A stretch of 64,000 nt of DNA from an uncultured Roseiflexaceae bacterium (GCA_937988885.1 CALKHR010000163.1:73193-137192), one strand, 5' to 3'; shown: positions 18,579 to 27,901, numbered from the stretch's first letter. Numbers and translations: made by a program. The notes: a model not told the origin generated them from the sequence alone.

Positions 18579-18673
18579 TGCCGCTATCGATGACAGCCAG
18601 TCGTCGTTTGTATCGACGACCGTGAAAGTATAGACTCGTCTAAAGCCCCGGTCGCCGCACCCCAAGGTGCAAC

Positions 18674-20974
18674 ATGGATGCTGCTATTTCTCTGGCGGCT
18701 GCCGGCACTGAAGCCGCGACTGAACCGCACCGTTCTCCCCGTCGTGCTGCTGTGGCACCACCGACTCAACCGTTGCGCCCAAATCCGGAGTTTGCATCGA
18801 GCTCGGTAGCAACGGATCTTGTCAATCGTTTAGCTGCGTATCAGCCCAAGGGCGCAGCCTCACAGGAGCACGCCGCACTCGTGCGAGATGCGTATGCGAT
18901 CGCCCGTGAAGCCCATGAAGGCCAGATGCGCAGTTCTGGTGAGCCGTACATTGACCATCCGGTCGCGGTTGCGCAAATCTTGCTCAATTTGCGTTTAGAT
19001 GCTGCCTCTATTGCCGCCGCACTCTTACACGATGTTGTTGAAGATACTTCTGTCACCAATGAGCAGGTGGCACAACTGTTCGGCGATGAAATCGCGCACT
19101 TGGTCGATGGCGTGACGAAACTGACCGCCCTCGAAGCGCAATCGAAGGAAGAGGCGCAGGCGGGCACCTACCGCAAGATGTTCATCGCAATGGCCGACGA
19201 TCCTCGTGTGGTGTTGGTGAAGTTGGCTGACCGTTTGCACAATATGCAGACGATCAGTTCGCTTTCGGTGGAGCGCCAACGCCGTATCGCTCGCGAAACA
19301 CTCGAGATCTACGCGCCTTTGGCCCATCGATTGGGCATCTGGCAGATCAAGTGGGAACTTGAGGATCGTGCCTTCGCGGTGCTGAATCCCGAGAAGTACC
19401 GCGAAATCGCCCATCAACTCGCAATGCGACGCGTGGAGCGCGAGAAGTTGGTGCAACGGGTCAGTTCACGCCTGCGCCACGCGCTCGAAAAAGAGCACAT
19501 TTCAGCCGAGATCAGCGGTCGCTCCAAGCATATCTACTCGATTTACCGCAAGATGGAGCGCAAAGGCGTCAGCCTCGACCAGATCTACGATCAACTCGCG
19601 GTGCGCGTGATCGTTGATACGGTGAGCGAATGTTACCAAGTGCTGGGCATCGTTCACTCGATCTGGCCGCCCATCCCCGGCGAGTTCGACGATTATATCG
19701 CGATGCCCAAGGAGAGCATGTACCAGTCGTTACACACGGCGGTGCTGATCCCCGGTGGGCGGCCCTGCGAGATCCAGATCCGCAGCCACGCGATGCACGA
19801 AGTCGCCGAGCACGGTATTGCCGCACACTGGCGCTACAAAGAGGGCTTTGGCCGCACCGATTCGTCGTTCGAGTCGAAGTTGGCGTGGCTGCGCGGTTTG
19901 ATCGAGTGGCGGCGCGACCTCACCGATGCGGGCGAATTCGTCGATTCGTTCAAGTCGGATGTGCTCGAAGAGCAGGTGTACGTCTTTACGCCCAAGGGCA
20001 AGATCATCGATCTGCCTGTAGGCTCGACGCCGGTGGACTTCGCGTACCGTATCCACACGCAGGTTGGCCACAGTTGCGTGGGCGCGAAGGTCAACAACCG
20101 TATGGTGCCGCTCGATTACCAACTTCAGAGCAGCGACCTCGTGCAGGTGATGACCTCGAAGAACGCCCGTGGCCCGAGCCGCGATTGGCTGAACTTCGTC
20201 AAGACCTCCGGCGCACGCAACCATATCCGGCGCTACTTGAAGCGGCTCAACCGCGCCGAGAACGAGGCGGCGGGGCGCGATCTGCTTGAGAAGGAGATGA
20301 AGCGCCTAGGGTTGAGCATGCCGTTCGAGGAGATCGTGCAGATCTGCGGCGTGAAGACGATCGAAGACCTGTTTGCGCAGATCGGTGCCGGAGATATTAC
20401 CGCCCGCAACCTGGCCCAGAAACTGCTGAGCCAACGCACCAAGCAACTCGATGATGGTCTGGATCAACTGCCGCAGGTAGCCCCGCAGCCCGAGCGCATC
20501 ACCAGCCCGAAGGGCATCCAGGTGCGCGGCGTCGATGGCTTGCTGACGCGCTTGGCGCGTTGCTGCAATCCCGTGGTGGGCGAGCCGATCATCGGCTTTG
20601 TGACGCGCGGCAAGGGCGTGACGATCCACCGCGCCGACTGCCGCACCGTGCTCAACGAGCGGGATCGGGCGCGCTTGGTCGAGGTGACGTGGGGTTCTTC
20701 CAACCCGCCGAACGGCTACCCGGTGCCTGTGCGAATCGAGGCGTGGGATCGGGTGGGTCTGTGGCGCGACATCTCGGGCGCAGTGGCCGATGCTGGCATC
20801 AACATCTCCGAGGTGCAGCAGGTGCCCACGCGCAAGCCGGGCCGCGCCGTGCTGATGGCGACGCTCCAGATCCAGAGCATCTCGCAGCTCTCGTCGATCA
20901 TCGACAAACTGAACCGTTTGCCCGATGTGATCGAGGCTCGCCGCGAGCAGAGTTCGCTGACGCCAACCGTTTAG
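18674..20974 (+). CDS. rel: Bifunctional (p)ppGpp synthetase/hydrolase Rel
   Basis: 766 residues of the long RelA/SpoT type. It makes and breaks the stringent-response alarmone. The HD hydrolase domain has the expected histidines and aspartates (IDHPVAVAQIL, ALLHDVVEDTS), so hydrolase activity should be intact. The synthetase domain has DQIYDQLAVRVIV and DDYIAMPKESMYQSLHTAV; the usual 'N' or 'GY' before QSLHT is replaced by SM. A TGS domain (VYVFTPKGKIIDLPVGSTPVDFAY), a zinc-finger-like CCNPVVGEPIIGFVTRGKGV and a C-terminal ACT domain follow. A 45-residue Ala/Pro-rich extension precedes the HD domain. The gene has its own promoter and a terminator hairpin after it, so it appears monocistronic. 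Confidence 0.96.
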   Translation: MDAAISLAAAGTEAATEPHRSPRRAAVAPPTQPLRPNPEFASSSVATDLVNRLAAYQPKGAASQEHAALVRDAYAIAREAHEGQMRSSGEPYIDHPVAVAQILLNLRLDAASIAAALLHDVVEDTSVTNEQVAQLFGDEIAHLVDGVTKLTALEAQSKEEAQAGTYRKMFIAMADDPRVVLVKLADRLHNMQTISSLSVERQRRIARETLEIYAPLAHRLGIWQIKWELEDRAFAVLNPEKYREIAHQLAMRRVEREKLVQRVSSRLRHALEKEHISAEISGRSKHIYSIYRKMERKGVSLDQIYDQLAVRVIVDTVSECYQVLGIVHSIWPPIPGEFDDYIAMPKESMYQSLHTAVLIPGGRPCEIQIRSHAMHEVAEHGIAAHWRYKEGFGRTDSSFESKLAWLRGLIEWRRDLTDAGEFVDSFKSDVLEEQVYVFTPKGKIIDLPVGSTPVDFAYRIHTQVGHSCVGAKVNNRMVPLDYQLQSSDLVQVMTSKNARGPSRDWLNFVKTSGARNHIRRYLKRLNRAENEAAGRDLLEKEMKRLGLSMPFEEIVQICGVKTIEDLFAQIGAGDITARNLAQKLLSQRTKQLDDGLDQLPQVAPQPERITSPKGIQVRGVDGLLTRLARCCNPVVGEPIIGFVTRGKGVTIHRADCRTVLNERDRARLVEVTWGSSNPPNGYPVPVRIEAWDRVGLWRDISGAVADAGINISEVQQVPTRKPGRAVLMATLQIQSISQLSSIIDKLNRLPDVIEARREQSSLTPTV

Positions 20975-20999
20975 CTTTCCAATCAATCGCAATGAAAAA

Positions 21000-21021
21000 G
21001 GGGTTGCCAAACGGCAACCCC
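21000..21021. terminator. Bidirectional terminator between rel and the BKACE operon
   Basis: A perfect nine-base stem, GGGGTTGCC at 21000-21008 and GGCAACCCC at 21013-21021, with a four-base AAAC loop. A run of A precedes it and T-rich sequence follows, so it can serve both converging transcripts. Confidence 0.88.
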
Positions 21022-21041
21022 TTGTTGATTCGTCGAGGGGA

Positions 21042-21944
21042 TTATGCCTCGATCGGTTCCTCGCTCTCGACCAGGACGCTCGGCAGTTGCCCCTTGACGC
21101 GGCCACGCAGTTTCATCGCTGCGCGTGCCTCGTCGGGCGTGGCGGGTTCGAGGTTCAGTTCGCGGGCGATGCGCACGGTGCGCTCCACCAGTTGCGCGTT
21201 GTCGCGCGCCAGTTCGCCACGGCGATAGTACACGTTATCCTCCAAGCCCACCCGAACGTTCAGCCCCATTGCCATCGCCATTGTGGTGATCGGCAACTGC
21301 GTGCGGCCCATCGAGCTGACGTTGCAGATCGTGTCTGGCGGCAGGCGGCGCACCATCTCAACCAGGTTGATGGGTGTGCCTCGGAGACCACCCTGCGTGG
21401 GGGTGTTCAGCACCAAGTTGATGACGTAGGGCGGCTCAAGCAGGCCCGTGCTGATCAGATACTCGGCCTCCTCAAGCATCGCCATGTTGTAGACTTCTAG
21501 CTCGGGCTTGACACCGCGGTGGCGCATTTCACGGGCGAAACGCAGAATATCCGAGCGGTGATTGCTGAAGAAGGTCTGTTCGCCGCGAATGAAGAAGTTC
21601 AACAAGCCCATGTTGAGCGAGCACATCTCGGGGTTGAGCAGCACCGTGTTCAGGCGCTCCTGCACGGTGAGCCTGGGGCTGCCGCCAGTGGTGAGCTGCA
21701 CGATCGCGTCGGTTTCGGCGCAGAGCCGCTCGTGAATCTCGCGGTAGATTGCCTTGTCCATGGTATTGCTGCCATCGGGAAGGCGGGCGTGAACGTGTAG
21801 GATGGCAGCGCCAGCGCGCCATGCTGCAATACCCTGCTCCACAATTTCATCGGGCTGCTCGGGGAGGTTTGGGTTGGCTTCTTTGCCGTGTATCCCGCCT
21901 GTGAGGGGACACGTGATAACAACTTTGCCATCGAGACCAGGCAT
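21042..21944 (-). CDS. BKACE-family beta-keto acid cleavage enzyme (DUF849)
   Basis: 300 residues of the 3-keto-5-aminohexanoate cleavage enzyme family. Known members use a zinc ion to split a beta-keto acid in a reaction with acetyl-CoA, giving acetoacetyl-CoA and a new CoA ester. Typical features are KVVITCPLTGGIHG at the N-terminus, the metal-binding ILHVHAR (HxH), VQLTTGGSPR, and the late SMGRTQLPITTMAMAMGLNVRVGLEDN. The specific substrate cannot be read from the sequence. An AAGGAG lies before the ATG at 21942-21944, and the gene is the last of a four-gene leftward operon with a CoA ligase and a ketopantoate-reductase-like protein. Confidence 0.9.
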   Translation of the reverse strand: MPGLDGKVVITCPLTGGIHGKEANPNLPEQPDEIVEQGIAAWRAGAAILHVHARLPDGSNTMDKAIYREIHERLCAETDAIVQLTTGGSPRLTVQERLNTVLLNPEMCSLNMGLLNFFIRGEQTFFSNHRSDILRFAREMRHRGVKPELEVYNMAMLEEAEYLISTGLLEPPYVINLVLNTPTQGGLRGTPINLVEMVRRLPPDTICNVSSMGRTQLPITTMAMAMGLNVRVGLEDNVYYRRGELARDNAQLVERTVRIARELNLEPATPDEARAAMKLRGRVKGQLPSVLVESEEPIEA

Positions 21945-21955
21945 TGTAGACTCCT

Positions 21956-22432
21956 TTAGGATAACTGGGTTACGAGCGTTTCGAGTTGAGAACAGAGGAG
22001 TTCTTCTTGTTCAACAGTATAATTGATGATCTCAAGCAACGTGACGGAACCGCGTATCTCGTGAGTGCCACTCCGCTGCCAATCGTCGGCAGAGAGGCGG
22101 CGCAACATCGCCACGAGTTCATTACGACGCAGGCGGAACGTCTCTAGCGACGTATGAAAGTCGGCATCGAGGTACCCTGAGGCTGCGGCCCAGCTCTCCA
22201 TGTTGAAACTGGGCAACGGCGGGTTTTCGCGAGCCATAATCATATAGGCTCGATAGTTTTGGATGTCATCGTTGGCGCGAATATGTGCCAGGATGCTCGC
22301 TGCCGAATGTTGGCCCTCAGGTGAGATGGCGCGAAGCCGTGCGGTATCCCAGCCAGCCGTGGCTTGGTCTACGCGCGTGGGTGTGCTAAGCAGGCTCGAG
22401 ATGATGGCTCCGGTTTGTTGCTTTAGGGTCAT
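21956..22432 (-). CDS. DinB-like four-helix-bundle protein
   Basis: 158 residues, the usual size of DinB/YfiT-like proteins, which form a four-helix bundle often with three metal-binding histidines. SAASILAHIRANDDIQNYR has the first histidine region and LRRLSADDWQRSGTH the typical middle. The C-terminal segment has VEQEE where many relatives have a DHxxHH pattern, so the metal site is incomplete. Its ATG shares one base with the stop of the upstream gene (22432), with GGGAGG just before it, which implies translational coupling. The biochemical role is unknown; some relatives are thiol-dependent transferases. Confidence 0.75.
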   Translation of the reverse strand: MTLKQQTGAIISSLLSTPTRVDQATAGWDTARLRAISPEGQHSAASILAHIRANDDIQNYRAYMIMARENPPLPSFNMESWAAASGYLDADFHTSLETFRLRRNELVAMLRRLSADDWQRSGTHEIRGSVTLLEIINYTVEQEELLCSQLETLVTQLS

Positions 22433-23412
22433 CAGTACCTCCCATGATGTTCAAGCAGCTTGACACTGGCGTACATTGCATCGATGTGCGGTGTCGGGAT
22501 GCCGACAAGGCGCCCTAGTTCTGCGACAGCACCGACAAGCGCGTCGATTTCGGTGGGTCGTCCTGCTTCGATGTCTTGCAGCATTGATGTTTTGTGTGCG
22601 CCGACTTGTTCCGCTCCAGCGATCCGCTGATCGATGGTGATCGGAAAGGTGATTCCGAGTGCTTCGGCGATCGCTTGTCCTTCTAACATGATGGCGCGCG
22701 CTAATTCACGGGTGGCGGGGAAGCGAATGATGCTGTCGAGCGTGGCGCGGGTGAGCGCGCTGATCGGGTTGAAGGCCAGGTTGCCCCAGAGCTTCACCCA
22801 GATCTCGGCACGGATGCGCGGTCGGATCGGTGCCCGCAGGCCAGCATTAGCGAGAGTTTTGGCGAGTTGTTGGATGCGCGGGCTCTTGCTGCCGTCTGGC
22901 TCGCCCAGCGTGAAGCGGTCGCCCTCGATGTGACGGATCACGCCGGGGGCCGCGATCTCGGCGGCGGGATAGACCACGCAGCCGATCACACGCTCGATCG
23001 GCAGGTTCGCCGCGATGGTGCCATCGGGATCGACGGATGTGATCTGGTGCCCCTCGAACGGGCCGCCGTGGCGCTGGAAGTACCACCACGGGATGCCGTT
23101 CTGCGCCGTGACAACCGCCGTCTCTGGCCCGTACAGCGCCTGCATATCGACCACGACGCTCGGCAGTTGTTGAGCCTTCACGGCGACGATCACCACATCT
23201 TGCGGGCCAGCCTCCTGCATATTGTTGGTCGCCAGCGCGGGTGTGGCGACCTCGCGCTGCTGGCCGTCCGCCGATTCGAGGATGAGGCCGTTTTGTTGAA
23301 TGGCTGCTAGGTGTGCCCCACGGGCTATCAGCGTGACTTGCTCGCCTGCTAGCGCCAGCCGTGCCCCCAAGTAGCCACCAATCGCGCCTGCGCCGACGAT
23401 GCAAATTCGCAT
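22432..23412 (-). CDS. 2-dehydropantoate 2-reductase family protein (PanE/ApbA)
   Basis: 326 residues. The N-terminal Rossmann domain starts with MRICIVGAGAIGGYLGARLA, which binds NADPH. KAQQL near residue 80 and the C-terminal helical domain with EIWVKLWGNLAFNPISALT carry the conserved lysine and asparagine of ketopantoate reductases. Family members reduce alpha-keto acids; pantothenate synthesis is one role, but paralogues in catabolic operons act on other 2-keto acids. Here it sits between a CoA ligase (five bases upstream) and DinB and BKACE genes, so a catabolic substrate is at least as likely as pantoate. A CGGAG precedes the ATG. Confidence 0.85.
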   Translation of the reverse strand: MRICIVGAGAIGGYLGARLALAGEQVTLIARGAHLAAIQQNGLILESADGQQREVATPALATNNMQEAGPQDVVIVAVKAQQLPSVVVDMQALYGPETAVVTAQNGIPWWYFQRHGGPFEGHQITSVDPDGTIAANLPIERVIGCVVYPAAEIAAPGVIRHIEGDRFTLGEPDGSKSPRIQQLAKTLANAGLRAPIRPRIRAEIWVKLWGNLAFNPISALTRATLDSIIRFPATRELARAIMLEGQAIAEALGITFPITIDQRIAGAEQVGAHKTSMLQDIEAGRPTEIDALVGAVAELGRLVGIPTPHIDAMYASVKLLEHHGRY

Positions 23413-23417
23413 ATGTG

Positions 23418-24935
23418 TTACTCCGTAATTCCTAGCTGTTTCGCCATTGAGATGCGCTGCGGCTTGCCCGTCGCGCCGCGCGGGAGTTGTTCGAGAATGT
23501 GGAATTTACGCGGCACTTTGAAGTCGGCCAGCAAGCCAGCGCAGTGCTCGCGCAGTTCGGCCTCGGTGGCCGGCGCTTTGAGCACCAGCGCGGCGTGAAT
23601 ATCCTCGCCCAGCGATTTGTGCGGCACCGCGAAGGCCAGCGCCTCGGCTACGGCGGGGTGGCGCAGCAGCACATCGTCGATCTCGATCGGCGAGATCTTC
23701 TCGCCGCCACGGTTGATCAACTCCTTCAAGCGGCCCGTGAGCGATAGGTAGCCGTCGGCGTCGATAATGCCCTGATCGCCCGTGCGGAACCAACCGTTCA
23801 CGAAGGCGGTGGCGTTGGCCTCGGGGTTGTTCTCGTAGCCGTCGATCACGTTCGGCCCGCGCACCACCACCTCGCCCTTGCTGCCCTGCGGCAACAGCGT
23901 GCCGTTCTCATCCATAATGCCCACCTCGACGCCGAAGCCAAAGCCGACCGATCCGGCCTTGTGCGGCTTGGGCGGCAGTGGGTTCGAGGCCATCTGATGG
24001 GTCGCCTCGGTCATACCGTACGATTCCAGCACCGGCGTGTTGTAGGTCGCCTCCATCCGTTCGAGTACGACGGGCGGCAGCGCGGCGCTGCTGGAGCGGA
24101 TGAAGCGCAGGCGGTGGCGCTTCACGATCTCGGGGTTGCGCTCGGCCCGCGCTAGGATCATCTGGTGCATGGTCGGCACCGCCGAGTACCACGTGGGTCG
24201 GTAGGTATCGATCCACTGCCAAAATTCCAGCGCGTTGAAGCCATCCGGGCAGATCACCGTGCCGCCCGATGCCAAGGTCGAGAGCATCGAGGCCACAATG
24301 CCGTGGATGTGGAACAGCGGCATGATGCACAGCGACACATCATCTGCGGTGAGGTTGTAGGTGCCGATGATGTTGTGGGCGGATGCGGCCAGGTTGCGGT
24401 GGCGGATGGGCACACGCTTGGGGCGGCTGGTGGTGCCGCTGGTGTGCAGAATCATCGCGATATCGTCGGGCTGCGCGCGCTCGACGGGCCGCGCCGTACG
24501 GGCACCGCGTAGCGCCGTGAAACGCAGGCCGCCATCGGGTTGCGGCGTGGCCTCGATGATCACCATATCGTCGGTGGCGGCTGCATGCGCCTGTTCAGCA
24601 TCGCCGGGGAGCGTGATCAGCGCCTTGGCCTGTGTGTCGCTGTAATAGAAGGCGAATTCATCCTGCTTGTACTTGGGGTTGAGCGGGGCAGCGGTTGCCG
24701 CAGTGGCGGCGGCGAAGAAGGTTTGGATCAGCGCTGGCCCGTTCGGCATCACAATCGCGATCCGATCCCCGCGCCCCAAGCCGAAGCTGTTCAGTTGATC
24801 GGCGAGTGTGGTGATGTTGTGGCGCAACTGCTGATAGCTCAGGTCCGGCTGGTTGGGAGCGAGCAGCGCGGGTCGATCAGCACTGGCGCGTTCCACAAGA
24901 TCGAGCAAGGTCAATGAAAATGTCTCGACAGACAT
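23418..24935 (-). CDS. Acyl-CoA ligase, AMP-binding family (oxalyl-CoA synthetase/Pcs60-like)
   Basis: 505 residues of the ANL superfamily. It activates a carboxylic acid to an acyl-adenylate and then the CoA thioester. Seen are the P-loop-like LHTSGTTSRPKRVPIRHRN, the ESYGMTEATHQMASNP motif, the hinge region WFRTGDQGIIDADGYLSLTGRLKELINRGG (split here as two adjoining motifs) and the C-terminal lysine near RGATGKPQR. The GGEKISPIEID segment and overall length are like the Pcs60/AAE3 oxalate-CoA ligase group, but the substrate is not proven. First gene of the four-gene operon, preceded by a good promoter on the minus strand. Confidence 0.88.
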   Translation of the reverse strand: MSVETFSLTLLDLVERASADRPALLAPNQPDLSYQQLRHNITTLADQLNSFGLGRGDRIAIVMPNGPALIQTFFAAATAATAAPLNPKYKQDEFAFYYSDTQAKALITLPGDAEQAHAAATDDMVIIEATPQPDGGLRFTALRGARTARPVERAQPDDIAMILHTSGTTSRPKRVPIRHRNLAASAHNIIGTYNLTADDVSLCIMPLFHIHGIVASMLSTLASGGTVICPDGFNALEFWQWIDTYRPTWYSAVPTMHQMILARAERNPEIVKRHRLRFIRSSSAALPPVVLERMEATYNTPVLESYGMTEATHQMASNPLPPKPHKAGSVGFGFGVEVGIMDENGTLLPQGSKGEVVVRGPNVIDGYENNPEANATAFVNGWFRTGDQGIIDADGYLSLTGRLKELINRGGEKISPIEIDDVLLRHPAVAEALAFAVPHKSLGEDIHAALVLKAPATEAELREHCAGLLADFKVPRKFHILEQLPRGATGKPQRISMAKQLGITE

Positions 24936-25263
24936 GAGAGGAACTCCTCCACGTTAGCAGCAGGGTCGGTAATTGGCATCAGGGGCAATCAACAGGGTTG
25001 CCGATGGCGTTTGGCTTCGGCTATTGTAGACTAGGAGTAGATTGCTGTAAAGTTTTGCATAGCGAATCGATTGCGCCTTGCTTGACAGGTACGCCTCAAG
25101 CGGCGATCATGCTAGCCGAATAGACGATAAGCCCAATCTCAGTTCTTGTTGCGAATGATACACGTTGCGGTTTGTTGAGCGCCTGGCGTTCGGCACGGCT
25201 TAGCTTTGGTCGCATCTTGAATGTGAGCTTGGAGTTTATCAGATCGAATCCACAGGAGGCGCG
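24936..25263. other. Divergent promoter region between the CoA-ligase operon and the MgtE-like gene
   Basis: 328 bases without a gene. It carries the leftward promoter at 25023-25051 and a possible rightward one, TTGACA at 25082-25087 with GATCAT 17 bases on. The latter would give the MgtE-like gene a leader of roughly 150 bases. I looked for an M-box magnesium riboswitch because of the downstream genes and did not recognise its conserved sequence. Confidence 0.5.
25023..25051 (-). promoter_or_regulatory. Sigma-70-type promoter for the CoA-ligase/BKACE operon
   Basis: On the minus strand, TTTACA (25051-25046), a 17-base spacer, then TACAAT (25028-25023), about 90 bases before the ligase start. 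Confidence 0.65.
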
Positions 25264-26499
25264 ATGCTATTCCTGTCTACATTGCTTGATCAGCCAGTCG
25301 TGGGGAAATCTGGCGAGGTGATTGGCCGCCTGGAGGATCTGATCGTCCGGATGGGCGATGAACTGTTCCCGCCGATCTCCGGCCTGGTGGTGCGCGATTG
25401 GCGACGGCGCTTCTTCGTGCCCGTCTCACATTTGTTGGCGTTCGCCGATGATACGCGCTTGTCATCGCTGACGGTGGATCTGCAGCCGTTCGCGCGGCGC
25501 GATGGCGAGGTGCTGCTGCGCAAGGATGTGCTCGATCATCAACTGATCGATATCACAGGGCGGCGGATCGTGCGGGTGAACGATGTGCAGTTGGCGGCGG
25601 TTGAGGGCGTGTACCGCGTGGTGGGCGTCGATATCAGCCCGCAGGCGTTGTTGCGGCGCTTGGGGCCGCGCTCGCTGGCGCACCGGATCGTGGGCCGCCA
25701 GATCATCGGCTGGGCCGACGTGCAGTACCTGGCGAGCGCTGCGCCGGTGCAGTTGCGCGTCTCCTACGACCGCCTGACCGAGTTGCACCCGGTGGACCTG
25801 GCGAGGATCGTCGATGCGCTCTCCTACCGCGAGGGTGCCGAGATTGTGGCCGCGCTCGATGACGAGACCGCCGCTGAGACGCTTGAAGAATTGAGCGACG
25901 AGCGCCTCGCCGAACTGCTCGAAGGAATGGATCAGGAGCGCGCCGCCGATATTTTGGAGGAGATGGACCCCGGTGCGGTTGCCGACGCGCTTGAGGACCT
26001 CGATAAGGAGATCGCCGAGCAGTTGTTGGCGAAGATGGAGCCGGAGGACGCCGCCGATGTGCAACTCTCGCTCTCCTACGACGAGGACAGCGCGGGCCGC
26101 ATCATGAGCACCGAGTTTGTGCGGATGCCAGAGGGCGCGACGGTGGGCGACACGTTCGCGTACATTCAATCGATGGAGGAGCCGCCCGATCCGCTGTTGG
26201 CAGTCTATGTGGTGGCCGCCGATAATCCAGACCGCCTGATCGGGATTGTGCGCTTGCGCAACCTGATCCTCAATTCGCACGACACGCCGCTCACCGATCT
26301 GCTCGACGATCACGTGCCGACCGTGCATCCCGATGATCCTGCCGAGGATGTTGCGCGTCTGCTGGCCGAGTACAATCTGCTGGCGGCTCCTGTGCTCGAT
26401 GATGATAATCGTTTGGTGGCGATCGTGACGGTGGACGATGCGATGGCGGTCTTATTGCCTGAGATCTGGCAACGGCGTGGTAGTCGGGCATTCCGTTAG
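25264..26499 (+). CDS. PRC-barrel / MgtE N-domain / CBS protein without a channel domain
   Basis: 411 residues. Residues about 1-80 and 85-160 look like PRC-barrel-type beta domains (GEVIGRLEDLIVRMG, GRRIVRVNDVQLAAVEG). Residues about 175-285 are the helical superhelix of MgtE magnesium channels, with repeated LEELSDERLAELLEGMDQERAADILEEMD-type units. Residues 285-411 are a CBS pair beginning YDEDSAGRIMSTEF, as in MgtE. The transmembrane channel domain of MgtE is absent, so this looks like a soluble magnesium-sensing regulator. An AGGAGG precedes the ATG. The next gene, 57 bases on, encodes an NRAMP-like transporter, a likely partner. Confidence 0.88.
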   Translation: MLFLSTLLDQPVVGKSGEVIGRLEDLIVRMGDELFPPISGLVVRDWRRRFFVPVSHLLAFADDTRLSSLTVDLQPFARRDGEVLLRKDVLDHQLIDITGRRIVRVNDVQLAAVEGVYRVVGVDISPQALLRRLGPRSLAHRIVGRQIIGWADVQYLASAAPVQLRVSYDRLTELHPVDLARIVDALSYREGAEIVAALDDETAAETLEELSDERLAELLEGMDQERAADILEEMDPGAVADALEDLDKEIAEQLLAKMEPEDAADVQLSLSYDEDSAGRIMSTEFVRMPEGATVGDTFAYIQSMEEPPDPLLAVYVVAADNPDRLIGIVRLRNLILNSHDTPLTDLLDDHVPTVHPDDPAEDVARLLAEYNLLAAPVLDDDNRLVAIVTVDDAMAVLLPEIWQRRGSRAFR

Positions 26500-26556
26500 A
26501 TGGTGTGGGTGAGAAGCCGATTAGCTGGGTTCTGAGGTGACGTTTGCGGCGTTCCG

Positions 26557-27879
26557 ATGCGCTCAAACGCTCATCTCGGTCCTGCCTGGTGTTGCATGAC
26601 TCTACGAGATCGGATCAGCAGTCGCTTGCCGCGTTTGCCGCGTATTCCGCGCCGTGGCCTCTGGCCATATCTGCTGGCGCTTGGCCCTGGCTTGTTGGCC
26701 GCGAGCGCCGGAAACGATGCTGGTGGAATCGCAACCTACGCTTCGGCTGGCGCATTGTATGGCTATGGCCTGCTCTGGGCGATGGTGCTTGTGACGATCT
26801 GCGTCGGCGTGGTGCAGGAGATGAGCGCGCGGTTGGGCGCGGTGACGGGCAAGGGATTCTCAGATCTGGTGCGCGAGAACTTCTCGTTGCGTGCCACGGC
26901 CTTCATCCTGCTGTCGTTGCTGATCGCCAATATGGGCATCATCGTGTCGGAGTTTGTGGGCATCGCCGCCGCCGCCGAACTGTTTGGGGTCAGCCGCTAC
27001 ATCGCCGTGCCGATCAGCGCGGTGTTGGTGTGGCTGTTGATCACCCGAGGCTCGTACCAACGGGTTGAGCAGATCTTCCTGACGCTCTCGTTAGTCTTCC
27101 TATCCTACATCGGTGCGGCGTTCCTGGCCAAGCCCGATTGGGGCGCGGTGTTGTACGAGACGGTGCAGCCGCAGATCACCTGGAGCACCGACTATCTGTT
27201 GCTGCTGATCGCGCTGATCGGTACCACCATCTCGCCGTACATGCAGTTGTACGTGCAGTCGTCGGTGGTCGAGAAGGGCGTTACACCTCACGAGTATCGT
27301 TACACCCGCTTCGACGTGTTCATCGGGACGCTGTTCGCGGGGTTGGTCGCGTCGTTCATCATCATCGCCACGGCGGCTACGCTGTTCCCCAGCGATCGCC
27401 CGTTGGAGAGCGCCACCGAGGCGGCGCAGGCGTTGCGTCCGGTGGCTGGCCCCTACGCCGAGCTCCTGTTTGGCATCGGCCTGTTGGGCGCGTCGCTGTT
27501 GGCGGCGGGAGTGCTGCCGCTCGCGACCACGTATATGCTGAGCGAGGCGTTGGGCATCGAGCGCGGTGTGTCGCACTCCTGGGACGAAGCGCCGGTGTTC
27601 AATATGATCTTTACGACGCTGGTGGTGCTGGGTGCGCTGTTCGCCCTCGTGCCGGGCCTGCCACTGATCCAGGTGCTGATCGGGGTGTACGTGCTGAATG
27701 GTGTGCTGTTGCCCATCAGCCTCATCACGGTGATGATGTTGGTGAATAACCGCGAACTGATGGGCAATCAGGTGAACGGGAGGTTCTACAATATCTTCGC
27801 CTGGACGATCACCGTGGTAGTGAGCTTGCTCTCGTTGGTGATGATTGGCGCGACCGTGCTCGAATGGTTCACCGCCTGA
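26557..27879 (+). CDS. NRAMP-family divalent metal transporter with altered metal site
   Basis: About 440 residues and 10-11 transmembrane helices. The TM1 motif normally written DPGN appears as GNDAGGIAT: the aspartate is kept but the asparagine is Gly. The TM6 motif normally containing MPH is GTTISPYMQLYVQSS, so the methionine that favours transition metals is Ser. NRAMP-related magnesium transporters (NRMTs) are known to lack that methionine, so magnesium or another hard cation is a reasonable inferred substrate. The MgtE-N/CBS protein upstream supports this. The start is uncertain: ATG 26557 or ATG 26596, neither with a clear Shine-Dalgarno. Confidence 0.88.
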   Translation: MRSNAHLGPAWCCMTLRDRISSRLPRLPRIPRRGLWPYLLALGPGLLAASAGNDAGGIATYASAGALYGYGLLWAMVLVTICVGVVQEMSARLGAVTGKGFSDLVRENFSLRATAFILLSLLIANMGIIVSEFVGIAAAAELFGVSRYIAVPISAVLVWLLITRGSYQRVEQIFLTLSLVFLSYIGAAFLAKPDWGAVLYETVQPQITWSTDYLLLLIALIGTTISPYMQLYVQSSVVEKGVTPHEYRYTRFDVFIGTLFAGLVASFIIIATAATLFPSDRPLESATEAAQALRPVAGPYAELLFGIGLLGASLLAAGVLPLATTYMLSEALGIERGVSHSWDEAPVFNMIFTTLVVLGALFALVPGLPLIQVLIGVYVLNGVLLPISLITVMMLVNNRELMGNQVNGRFYNIFAWTITVVVSLLSLVMIGATVLEWFTA

Positions 27880-27901
27880 GTGGCGTGGGTGGCTGCGGAG
27901 C

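Noticed and set aside
25088..25263. Possible M-box magnesium riboswitch before the MgtE-like gene
   Set aside because: The leader is long enough, but I could not find the conserved M-box sequence or a convincing paired core.
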